Source: Candidatus Gastranaerophilales bacterium
GTDB taxonomy: Bacteria; Cyanobacteriota; Vampirovibrionia; Gastranaerophilales; Gastranaerophilaceae
Length of the DNA: 64,000 bases
Reading direction: 5' to 3'
NCBI GenBank assembly: GCA_944325555.1
Contig: CALVAN010000005.1
Coordinates: 55,522 to 119,521 of the forward strand
The position numbers and the translations under genes are program-made. Below are positions 27,721 to 35,676 of the stretch, one piece after another. The notes under the pieces are model-generated. The model was not told where the DNA came from. It did not search any database and saw only the letters and a list, made by a program, of their open reading frames with translations. The stretch's first letter is position 1, and the number at the start of each line of letters is the position of its first letter.

Positions 27721-28275
27721 TTAAAAGTTTATTTTTATATCGGTAGCAGCGTTTCCTTCAAAGATAAAAGTCAAGTTTTGTATGGCATTCATGCGTAGCC
27801 CCATTGCAAGAATTCTCAGTGTTTCTCCTTTTTTAATTTTGTAATCCTTTGGAAAATCCAGCAGGAATGGGTTTTGCTCTATTGTACTTTTGAGTCCGTA
27901 ATAATCGTCAATAAAAGGCACATATGTCTGCCAGTATTTAAGATTTCGTACATTTACTCTTGTCCAGTGGCTTTTTCTGGTTATGTTTTTGTTTGCGTGG
28001 TAGTCGGAATCAACCCCTTTTAGCAATAAATCGTCATCAGTATTGTTCGTTATTATGTATTCATACGGAACCCCTTCTTTGTATGAATATTCAAACTTGA
28101 ACATATTTTTTTCTATTTTTATACCGTCTTTGTCATAAACATCATTATACATTTTTTGCAATGTAATTGCTTTATCATATTGTTTGTACGGGTTTGTGTT
28201 AAACCAGGTATCAATAGAAGCAAACGCCGGTGCTGAAATAAACAAAACAGCAATGAGTATAAATATTTTTTTCAT
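27721..28275 (-). CDS. Secreted protein of unknown function
   Basis: 184 residues. Clear signal peptide MKKIFILIAVLFISAPAFA with cleavage after residue 19. The mature part is beta-rich with a YEYIITNNTDDDLLLKGVD segment, like an immunoglobulin-type periplasmic domain. AAGGAGG is close upstream. No family recognised. Confidence 0.75.
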   Translation of the reverse strand: MKKIFILIAVLFISAPAFASIDTWFNTNPYKQYDKAITLQKMYNDVYDKDGIKIEKNMFKFEYSYKEGVPYEYIITNNTDDDLLLKGVDSDYHANKNITRKSHWTRVNVRNLKYWQTYVPFIDDYYGLKSTIEQNPFLLDFPKDYKIKKGETLRILAMGLRMNAIQNLTFIFEGNAATDIKINF

Positions 28276-28412
28276 CTTTACCTCCTTCTTTTTTTATATT
28301 TTTACATAATTTTTTTTAATTTTGATCCTAATAAGAATTATTCTTAATAAAATTATACATTTGTCTGCTAAAAATTGTAGACTAGGCTGAAAATTATCGG
28401 AGATAATCCCAT

Positions 28413-28437
28413 TAAAAAAGACTCCCAAAGGAGTCTA
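28413..28437 (-). terminator. Terminator after tRNA-His
   Basis: On the minus strand AGACTCC-TTTG-GGAGTCT followed by TTTTTTAAT, 5 bases beyond the tRNA CCA end. Confidence 0.85.
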
Positions 28438-28441
28438 AAAA

Positions 28442-28518
28442 TGGGGCGGGTAATGGGATTCGAACCCATGCATATCGGAACCACAATCCGAGGTCTTGAC
28501 CACTTGACGATACCCGCC
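28442..28518 (-). tRNA. tRNA-His (anticodon GTG)
   Basis: 77 bases including an encoded CCA. The anticodon loop TTGTGGT sits between CGGA and TCCG stems. The T loop GTTCGAATC is intact. The acceptor stem GCGGGTA / TACCCGC is preceded by G(-1) facing C73, the histidine identity element. Confidence 0.95.
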
Positions 28519-28558
28519 ATGTTGAAATATTCAGTTTTAAATTTTTCATTGTTCCTCG

Positions 28559-28615
28559 ATTATCGGAACCGTAATCTCAATGTGGCGAGGTCTTGACCAC
28601 TTGATGATGCCAGCC
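28559..28615 (-). pseudogene. Degenerate partial copy of tRNA-His
   Basis: About 97 bases upstream of the true tRNA-His, on the same strand, is a copy of its 5' half. The acceptor 5' strand is mutated (GGCTGGC for GGCGGGT), the D arm CAAGTGGTCAAGACCTCG is perfect, a 9-base insertion (CCACATTGA) follows, and then an altered anticodon arm (GATTACGGTTCCGAT). The T arm and acceptor 3' strand are missing. It cannot be a working tRNA. Confidence 0.8.
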
Positions 28616-28691
28616 ATTGCGCCATGCACTGTATTTGATTACTCAATTTTATATTTGACGTAATAAAAATATATCAAATAATAATCTTTTT

Positions 28692-29477
28692 TCAAGCTTT
28701 TTTATAAACATTGTTCATGACTTTTTCAAAACCGTATTTTTTTAAGCAGTCGTCAATATTGAACAACACAAAATCATGATTGCCAATAACAAAAACGCTT
28801 CCGCTTTTCAGTTTTTGTGAGGCAAGTTTTACAAACTCTTCTATTTTATCATTTTCAAAATACCCGAGTACGTTTCTGCACATTAATACAGTGTTTGAAT
28901 TATCATTAAGTTCTTTAATTTTGGCAAACATATCCGCTTGATTAAATAATACATTGTCCGTCAAAATTCTTTTTGCTTTCATTGTTTTTACATAATCTGT
29001 TTTAAGAATACTGGTGGGATCGTTTTCAATGAGCAATTCTTTATCTGTCTCTGTAAGATAGTTTGAATAGTCATCACATCTTATTTGCAAATCTATTCTG
29101 TCGCTTCTTGTTGTATTTATATACCCGCTTCTTGCAGCTTTGACAATTTCATTGTCTATATCATAAGCCATAATAGGGAAAAATTTTTGAGCGGTTTTAT
29201 TCTGATGAGAGGAGTGTTCCAGTAAAGAAATTATTAAAGAATAAGCTTCTGACCCGTCAGATGCCGCAAACATAACTGTTTTTACATTATCTTTATCTTT
29301 GAAATTTTTAAGTAAAAAATTGCTTAATGCATTCCAGTCTAAATCATTGCGGAACATTTTGCTTATGCAATACATTTTGTCTTCATTCCACTGTAAGTAT
29401 TTTCTTGAATTTGATTTAAACGAGAGTTTTTTGGTTGTATATATGTTATTTACAGCGGTATAATCGTTTATTCTCAT
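28692..29477 (-). CDS. CheR-like AdoMet methyltransferase with N-terminal SFKS motif
   Basis: 261 residues. The C-terminal two thirds match the CheR methyltransferase fold. MFAASDGSEAYSLI (about 87-100) corresponds to the AdoMet-binding motif of CheR. AYDIDNEIVKAARSGYI (about 122-138) and LMCRNVLGYF (about 205-214) are also CheR-type. The N-terminal 30 residues have LSFKS (18-22). It starts 9 bases after the stop of the 918-residue gene, so the two are co-transcribed. No chemoreceptor, CheA or CheB is present in the window, so a role outside chemotaxis is likely. Confidence 0.82.
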   Translation of the reverse strand: MRINDYTAVNNIYTTKKLSFKSNSRKYLQWNEDKMYCISKMFRNDLDWNALSNFLLKNFKDKDNVKTVMFAASDGSEAYSLIISLLEHSSHQNKTAQKFFPIMAYDIDNEIVKAARSGYINTTRSDRIDLQIRCDDYSNYLTETDKELLIENDPTSILKTDYVKTMKAKRILTDNVLFNQADMFAKIKELNDNSNTVLMCRNVLGYFENDKIEEFVKLASQKLKSGSVFVIGNHDFVLFNIDDCLKKYGFEKVMNNVYKKA

Positions 29478-29485
29478 TTTATTCC

Positions 29486-32242
29486 TTATAAATGTTCATC
29501 GAGTGTGTCAAAAACATATTTCACATTGCCGTATTTTTGTATGTCTTCAGGCTGTGGGGTACGTGCATACAGTCTTTTGCTTCCTATTGCCTGAGAGCCC
29601 TGTATCTTTAATTCTGCTGCGTATTTAACGTTGTCACCGAGGACTTTCACTCCTTGACCTTGTCTGTCTCCTACTCTTTTGGTAGCTGCGCCGTAGAATT
29701 TATTCAGTATTGTGTCGAAACGTTCAATGTTTCCGCTACAATCTTCCAGAAGTTCATATTTTGCTTTAGAAGTTATAACTATTTTCTGTGGAATTTTATC
29801 TGCATCCATTGTGATAATTTCCGCATCATCAAGATTCCAAGACGCAACCTTGTTATATAGCTCTTTTAGTTGATGCATAAAAGTATCATTGTTTATTTTA
29901 TCTGTGTCAGCTGCAAGAGTGTAGAACCTGCTTTTAAAAATATCCGGCAGTGAGTCATACATTGTAAGTACTTCAATTGCAGGTTTGTAATTGTTTTTGT
30001 CATTTGATATAAATTTGTTTTCCAAAAGACTTATTAATGCCGTTTTTTCTTTATTGGTTTGAAAACCCGTGATTTGCACGTATTCTTCTTCGGCATTCAT
30101 ATCTTTTATCATTTGTTCATAATTAACAGTTCCGTCGTTATCTTTGTATTTTGCTTCTGCATTTTGTGTGTAATCTTCAAATGACAGAGGATTGTTGGAG
30201 GTATTGAACAAATAATTCATATACAAATTGCGTAGTTTGAACATTGCAATCAGTTCTTTTGGGTTATCAATTTCGTTATTTTTTATGCAATTTTCAATAA
30301 GGTTTTTATATTGCAAGAAGTTATCGCAATCTATATCAGCAGAGTTAGAGCCTACATATTGGTTGAAAAGGTTTGTTAATTCTTGATTGTTGGCACCGTT
30401 GACAATATTTCTAAGACGTTTAAAGTCTTCTTTTATTGTTTCTGTTTCATCAGGTTCTGTTTCTGCAATGTAGTCAACGAGTTCTTCATTCGTTAATTTG
30501 TCTTCAACAACATCGGAAACACTGATATTCTGCATTTTGTGAGCATTTTTAGCTATATCCATTTTTTCAAACACAAGTCTGTAAGAATCCTCTATTGCAG
30601 TTTCGTATCTTTTTCTGCGTTCCGGTGTCATAAACCAGTTTGAGAAAGTGTTTTTGTAATGGCGTTCTAGTTTTGTTAATGATTTTGCCATAGCTTCCGT
30701 ATCAAAGTTTTCCTTGAAGGCACGGAACTCAGGGCTTTTTATTTCTTCGTTATAGTTGTTTCTGTATAAGAAATAAATTTTTTCCAGCGCAGCTTTTTTC
30801 TCTTTGTTAAAGGGCTTGCCGTCTGCGTATTGTTCAAACGGGTTTTCTGACGGAACAGCTTTGTTTTGATATTTGTATAGATAGAATAAATATCCGTTAA
30901 CAAGCTTGTCTGTCTGGTAATAAGAGGTTAACGGGTGTTTTTGTTTGTGGGCAATCGCTCTTACTGTGTGCCAGTATTTGTTTGTAATTCCCATATATTC
31001 AGCCCAAACACGGCTTTGTTTTGATGCATTTTTTCTTATTAAAAATTCCAGCTCTTTATCGGATATTTCATTAATTCCGTTGAACTGGTGCATAAGACGT
31101 TCTGTTTTTTCGAATAATGCAGTTATGTTTCCGCCTAACTTTCCAAAACCGGTACCGCCATTAATCATTGATTGATATGTTGTCGGATAGCTGTTTTCTA
31201 ACTCAACTATAATTGAAGAAACAGGTTTTAACTCAACATATACTTTTTTTAATATATCCAAACCGACCTTGTCCATATCTTCACGGGCTAGGCGGCTTTT
31301 TAAATGTCTCTTGAAACCATCATTTTGAAAGTTTAATTCAGGGATTTGCAATTCTGGATAAAGTTCTTTAGCTTCTTCCAGAGTTTTGCAATCATTTAGC
31401 AGAGAATAATAGTCCGAAAAAGCACGTTTCAAATCAAAGTTATTTTGATTTATAGCATTTTGCATTGCTTCTGCAGCACCTTGTGAAAGCTGACCGTTAT
31501 TTTTTAAGTCGTTTATTGTCTCCGAAAGACTATGCTTTTCCTTATTCATATCAACGGAGAAGATGCTTTCAACGTCAAAATTGTAATCATTTTGAACAGG
31601 CTGTTCTTTCAATATGGAAGAAATCTCGGCAACGAGCTTGGATTTATGCATAAGTGCAAATTTTCTTGCATTTGTATAGCAGTCTTCTCTTATTCTTTTA
31701 AGTGAATTTCTTTTGCTTAAACGCAGTCGTCCGGTCATGTCAAACAATGAATTGAATTTGTTTTCGGAAAAACATTTGTTTTCATTATCAAGGCTGCTTG
31801 CTATAACGTTTGGAATTTTAGAATATGGAACTGTTCTGAAATCATTGTGCAGAAGAATTGTATAATAAAGAGCGTGTCTGTTAATTTCTACATTTTCGTC
31901 GTGAGAATCATAAGAACAAGCCATGAGATAGTCCAATAGCTTTTTCTCCGTTAACTTTAAAGGCTTTAAAATTTCAATAGCTTCTTTAGTTGAAACAGTG
32001 TCTGTTGGTGACGTATTTCCAACAGCAGCTAATATTGCTTCAGCTGTCGACAGCATATCGCTGTTGTCATTTGGCTTGCCTTTAAAGCTTATATTGCTGT
32101 ATGCTCTGTATGTTTCAGCAGGAATACTTACTGTATCCTCATGCGCTTTTTGTTGTTCCGGCTGTTGACTTTGGGGCTGTTTTGCCACATTGGTATCTTT
32201 GTTTGAATTTATACCAGATAAATAGTTTAGCTTGTTTATCAT
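29486..32242 (-). CDS. Large orphan protein (918 aa) with N-terminal SFKG motif
   Basis: 918 residues, soluble, mostly helical. A Gln-rich N-terminus (20-35) leads to ISFKG (51-55). A conserved-looking Gly/Lys-rich tail (about 850-900) follows a beta segment. No known domain recognised, and no membrane segment or signal peptide. It is the upstream gene of a two-gene unit with the CheR-like methyltransferase, so it may be the substrate or partner of that enzyme (inference from order only). Confidence 0.78.
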   Translation of the reverse strand: MINKLNYLSGINSNKDTNVAKQPQSQQPEQQKAHEDTVSIPAETYRAYSNISFKGKPNDNSDMLSTAEAILAAVGNTSPTDTVSTKEAIEILKPLKLTEKKLLDYLMACSYDSHDENVEINRHALYYTILLHNDFRTVPYSKIPNVIASSLDNENKCFSENKFNSLFDMTGRLRLSKRNSLKRIREDCYTNARKFALMHKSKLVAEISSILKEQPVQNDYNFDVESIFSVDMNKEKHSLSETINDLKNNGQLSQGAAEAMQNAINQNNFDLKRAFSDYYSLLNDCKTLEEAKELYPELQIPELNFQNDGFKRHLKSRLAREDMDKVGLDILKKVYVELKPVSSIIVELENSYPTTYQSMINGGTGFGKLGGNITALFEKTERLMHQFNGINEISDKELEFLIRKNASKQSRVWAEYMGITNKYWHTVRAIAHKQKHPLTSYYQTDKLVNGYLFYLYKYQNKAVPSENPFEQYADGKPFNKEKKAALEKIYFLYRNNYNEEIKSPEFRAFKENFDTEAMAKSLTKLERHYKNTFSNWFMTPERRKRYETAIEDSYRLVFEKMDIAKNAHKMQNISVSDVVEDKLTNEELVDYIAETEPDETETIKEDFKRLRNIVNGANNQELTNLFNQYVGSNSADIDCDNFLQYKNLIENCIKNNEIDNPKELIAMFKLRNLYMNYLFNTSNNPLSFEDYTQNAEAKYKDNDGTVNYEQMIKDMNAEEEYVQITGFQTNKEKTALISLLENKFISNDKNNYKPAIEVLTMYDSLPDIFKSRFYTLAADTDKINNDTFMHQLKELYNKVASWNLDDAEIITMDADKIPQKIVITSKAKYELLEDCSGNIERFDTILNKFYGAATKRVGDRQGQGVKVLGDNVKYAAELKIQGSQAIGSKRLYARTPQPEDIQKYGNVKYVFDTLDEHL

Positions 32243-32447
32243 TGCACTTCCTGTTCCACAAAATAATCACTTAGCATAATAAAGTCAGCTGCTAAAAAAT
32301 AATTGCCTTTAAAAGTGCAAATTTAAAGAAATTTTAACCTCTTTTGGGCTAAAATAGTATAACAGTTGTTTTGTACTAAAGAACTAGTGTAAAATTTCTT
32401 AAAAAATGATATACTGTTTGCTATAGTTAAATAAAAAGGAGAAATCT

Positions 32448-32771
32448 ATGTCAAAAGACGATAATTCCATAATTTTTGGTATGGGGCTGCTTGCCGGTGT
32501 TGTCGGTGGTCTTGTTGCCGCAATACTTTATGCACCAAAATCCGGAAAAGAGACAAGAGAAGAGCTAAAGGTTTTTGTTAATGACTTTGCTCAAAAACAC
32601 GCACCCGAGATTAAAGAGGCTAAAAAACAGGCGTTGGAATCTCTTGATATGATGAAGTATAAACTTGAAAAACAATACAATAAAATAAATGATCACATAA
32701 AAGCAAAACAAATGGCTAAAGCCAAAAGAATGGAAGACCGTTCTTACGATTATACCGAATTAGAAAACTAG
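32448..32771 (+). CDS. YtxH-domain protein
   Basis: 107 residues. The N-terminal glycine-rich membrane helix GMGLLAGVVGGLVAAILYAP (about 11-30) is followed by KSGKETREEL, the YtxH/gas-vesicle-type signature, and then a long Lys/Glu-rich helix. AAAGGAG precedes ATG. It is followed 9 bases later by a DUF948-type gene, the same order as in other bacteria that carry this pair. Probably a small membrane-associated stress or envelope protein. Confidence 0.85.
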   Translation: MSKDDNSIIFGMGLLAGVVGGLVAAILYAPKSGKETREELKVFVNDFAQKHAPEIKEAKKQALESLDMMKYKLEKQYNKINDHIKAKQMAKAKRMEDRSYDYTELEN

Positions 32772-32780
32772 GAGATTAAT

Positions 32781-33140
32781 ATGTCTACAGCACTGACCGC
32801 AAGCCTTATATTACTTGTATTTGTTATAATTGCAGCTATTATTGCACTTGTAATATATGTTGTTAAGTTCCTTATTGAATTGACTATACTGACAAGAAAT
32901 ATAAACGAAACAACTTTAATGGTTAAAAAAGATGTAGAACCTATACTGGGTGAGCTTTCTACTACTTTAAAACACGTAAATTCCTTCGCACAAAACGCTG
33001 ATGAACAGATTACAACCGTTAGAAAACTTATCTCTACTGTCGTTGGAGCAATTGCTCTATTTGCAGGAAAATTTAAGTTTCTTTCCGGAAGCTTCATGAA
33101 AGGCTTTCTGGCTGCATTAGCGCTGTTTAGAAAGAAGTAA
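32781..33140 (+). CDS. DUF948-type membrane protein
   Basis: 119 residues. Membrane helix at about 7-33, then a helical region with VEPILGELSTTLKHVN (about 52-67) as in DUF948 proteins, and a short hydrophobic C-terminal stretch before FRKK. RBS AGGAG overlaps the previous stop. Works presumably with the YtxH protein before it. Confidence 0.8.
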   Translation: MSTALTASLILLVFVIIAAIIALVIYVVKFLIELTILTRNINETTLMVKKDVEPILGELSTTLKHVNSFAQNADEQITTVRKLISTVVGAIALFAGKFKFLSGSFMKGFLAALALFRKK

Positions 33141-33292
33141 TTTTATATCCAAATGTTATAATTTGTAAAAATTGTATAATATACACCCTTATAAATGTTT
33201 AGAATGATGCAAATTTGGGTATTTTATATATATAATGGTGAGAATTGTTTTTAATAATTCTCTCACGTACATAAGTCCAAAGGAGAAAAATT

Positions 33293-33586
33293 ATGTCAAC
33301 AGGAAAATTTTTAGCAGGTTTCATAGTAGGCGGTGTAGTAGGTGCTATTGCAGGCTTACTTTTGGCTCCTCAGTCAGGTGAAGAAACCAGAGAAATGCTT
33401 GCAAGAAACTCTGAAGAATTGAAAAACAAAGCAGAAAAAACTGTTAAAGAAATTCAGGGTAAAGCTGAGGATATCGTTTCCGATATGCAGAAAAAAGGCG
33501 ACGATATTATGGAAAAAATCCAAACTATGATTAATTCTAAAAAAGAAGAAAAAGCTGAAAATGCAGAAGCTCCTGCTGAAGCTTAA
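33293..33586 (+). CDS. Second YtxH-domain protein
   Basis: 97 residues. GFIVGGVVGAIAGLLLAPQSG (about 9-29) then EETREML, the YtxH signature. An amphipathic Lys/Glu-rich helix follows, with an Ala/Glu tail. AAAGGAG precedes ATG. It is 150 bases after the DUF948 gene with its own terminator, so likely a separate unit. A paralogue of the protein at 32448. Confidence 0.88.
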   Translation: MSTGKFLAGFIVGGVVGAIAGLLLAPQSGEETREMLARNSEELKNKAEKTVKEIQGKAEDIVSDMQKKGDDIMEKIQTMINSKKEEKAENAEAPAEA

Positions 33587-33607
33587 TTCAGAAACAACAA
33601 CTTTTTA

Positions 33608-33634
33608 GGCACCCCGTTACGGGGTGCTTTTATA
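33608..33634 (+). terminator. Terminator after YtxH gene
   Basis: GGCACCCCGTTACGGGGTGCTTTTATA: an 8-bp stem GCACCCCG / CGGGGTGC with a TTA loop and T-run. Confidence 0.85.
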
Positions 33635-33642
33635 TTTATTTG

Positions 33643-35619
33643 TTAAAATTTGTGCTGCATAAGATAGGCAATGGTTCTTGGAAAGTTCTCCTGAAGCAGC
33701 ATAGCTCTTTCTGTTACCCATTTCGAAATATGAATCCCTTGTGTGAGGCTGTTAGCCTCTGCTACAGCTTCTCTCATTCTGTTGAGATTGTCCCCGTTTA
33801 ATGGGGTATTGCCTGTAAAGTATTGAGTTTTTTTTCGAATATGCAACGGATAAGTTTTGTCGTATATTCTTTTTTCTTCATTAAAAATTCTTTGCAACTC
33901 TTTATCATTACTGATTTGATATTGCATGTCACTTTTATCAAGAGATAGCATTTTAAACATTGACTCGGTAGTTACCCTATCTTTTGCGTGTCCAAGTTCA
34001 TGTTCAAAACAAAATGTATCGTAGTCGCTTTTTATAATTTTTTCGTAGGTACTATATGCAGAATCTGCAAATTCACTTTTCTCAAGAGCTTTTACATTTT
34101 TATTCAATGCAATTAACTCAGGGGCTGAAAGCTTTTTAAGGAAATTGATAAAATCCGCTTTATCGTTTTGTGCTAATTTTTTCATATCAAGAACGGTAAG
34201 TTCGTGCGTAAGTTCATCATATACCCTTATCGATTCCGGTGTACTGCTTATTCTGTAATAATGCCCGTTGATATTCTCTCTGGTCAGGTTGTCGGAGATT
34301 CTGGTTTTGTAATCGGTTTTTTGCGCAAGTATGTTTCCGTCTTTGTCTGAAACCTGATAGCCGAAAGCTTCATTTTTTAAATCATTTGATAAAATATATC
34401 TGACCTTTGTTACTGTGCCGTCAGGACTTACAAGGTTTTTTACAACCCGTGTGTCTTTTGATGTTCTTTTCGTAGAAATTTTGGTGTGTATTTTCCCGTT
34501 GGCATCCATTGTTTTAACGTTCATTACCCCATCTATTGCTGACGGTTTTGTTACTTCAATTTCAACAACTTTTCCGTTTGTATCTTTTTTTATTCGGCTG
34601 CTTTGTTCTAAGTACCATTTTTTTTCGTCTTCCTCGTAAAAACTTTTAGAATAGTAGTCAACTCCTGTTGCAAAATCTTTAAATTTTGAGTTGTGGGTTT
34701 TTACACCATTTGCATTGCGACCTTCAACGCTTGATAGTTCGCCTGTTTGTTTCAGGTTTCCGTCATAGTAATCGATATGTTGTATGATTAAATCTTCTCC
34801 AGCTTCATAAGCGGTATGTATTCTTGTTTCACCGGTTGTATAATCATAATCAAATGTCAGTTTTTCATTTTCTTTAAGACTCTGTACTCTTGCTTTTATT
34901 GTTTGCAGCAGTTTTTGCAGGTCTCCGTTGTATAAAAATAATGATGGATCCTTAATTTCTGTTTTTTGCAGGTAATTTCCGTTTTTATATGCATCGGCAA
35001 GCAGTGAGATATTCCTTTCCACAACCGATTCCGGAGTTTTAGACATCAAAACCTCTGAAATCTTGTCTTCTGTTATATTTTCTGCGAAATCTTTAAAATC
35101 CGGATTTTCTATAATTAAACGTAAATTATTAAGTGATCTTGGCGATATTTGTCTAATTGGATTTTTTCCGTTAACAATGATATCCGCAAGCATACTATCG
35201 CCGGCTTTTTCTATAATTGATCTGTTTGATTCGTCTGATATAAATTGCGAAAGCTCTTTTAGTGCAGGATATCTTTTAGACGGATTAAAATCAGGAATAT
35301 ATTTCATCTCCTTAAAAGGTTCTAAAAATTCATCGATATCGCTTATTTCTTCCAGAAGTCCGCCGGTGATTGTTTTTAGGTTGGTATCTTCGTTGCAAAA
35401 CTTAGCAAGTTCAAGCAGATCTTTTTTGGCTTGGTTTATGTCATTAGTACGAATGTTAAAAAGTATTTTTGTTTTGTCGGCTGCTGCTTTTGAAGCTTGT
35501 GATGAACAAACTTCTGTTTGCTGTATCGAAGAAGGCACGCTGGTAACGACCTCGGTGCGCTGAGGCGGTTGAGGCGGTGTCGTCGCTATTGGAATTATTA
35601 TATTATTGTTGACCTGCAC
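33643..35619 (-). CDS. Large orphan protein with HExxH zinc-protease motif and DxxGK repeats
   Basis: 658 residues, no signal peptide. The N-terminus is Pro/Gln/Ser-rich (8-48). A helical region (50-250) follows. Residues about 255-440 are a run of beta-hairpin units of the D-x-[ND]-G-[KTN] type (DTNGKVVEIEV, DANGKIHTKIS, DKDGNILAQK), reminiscent of RHS/YD-type or MORN-like repeats. HELGH (His540, Glu541, His544) lies in CFEHELGHAKDR, with Glu617 in REAVAEAN as a likely third zinc ligand. The start is GTG, and its AAGGAAGG RBS is buried in a hairpin (35622-35663). It may be a distant relative of the protein at 15164. Confidence 0.75.
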   Translation of the reverse strand: MQVNNNIIIPIATTPPQPPQRTEVVTSVPSSIQQTEVCSSQASKAAADKTKILFNIRTNDINQAKKDLLELAKFCNEDTNLKTITGGLLEEISDIDEFLEPFKEMKYIPDFNPSKRYPALKELSQFISDESNRSIIEKAGDSMLADIIVNGKNPIRQISPRSLNNLRLIIENPDFKDFAENITEDKISEVLMSKTPESVVERNISLLADAYKNGNYLQKTEIKDPSLFLYNGDLQKLLQTIKARVQSLKENEKLTFDYDYTTGETRIHTAYEAGEDLIIQHIDYYDGNLKQTGELSSVEGRNANGVKTHNSKFKDFATGVDYYSKSFYEEDEKKWYLEQSSRIKKDTNGKVVEIEVTKPSAIDGVMNVKTMDANGKIHTKISTKRTSKDTRVVKNLVSPDGTVTKVRYILSNDLKNEAFGYQVSDKDGNILAQKTDYKTRISDNLTRENINGHYYRISSTPESIRVYDELTHELTVLDMKKLAQNDKADFINFLKKLSAPELIALNKNVKALEKSEFADSAYSTYEKIIKSDYDTFCFEHELGHAKDRVTTESMFKMLSLDKSDMQYQISNDKELQRIFNEEKRIYDKTYPLHIRKKTQYFTGNTPLNGDNLNRMREAVAEANSLTQGIHISKWVTERAMLLQENFPRTIAYLMQHKF

Positions 35620-35663
35620 AAAAATACCTTCCTTATTTATATTAAAACAAAAGGAAGGTATTT
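35620..35663 (-). terminator. Terminator hairpin whose 3' arm contains the next gene's RBS
   Basis: On the minus strand, AAATACCTTCCTT pairs exactly with AAGGAAGGTATTT (13 bp, 16-base loop) and is followed by a T-run. The T-run immediately abuts the GTG start of the HExxH gene, and AAGGAAGG is its only RBS. It therefore ends the flavoprotein transcript and can also hide the RBS of read-through mRNA. Confidence 0.7.
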
Positions 35664-35676
35664 ATTGCTTTATTAA

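Noticed and set aside
28559..28615. A second functional tRNA
   Set aside because: No T arm, no acceptor 3' strand and an insertion in the middle.
28692..29477. Chemotaxis CheR proper
   Set aside because: Motifs fit the fold, but no chemoreceptor, CheA, CheB or CheW gene is in the window, and the N-terminus differs.
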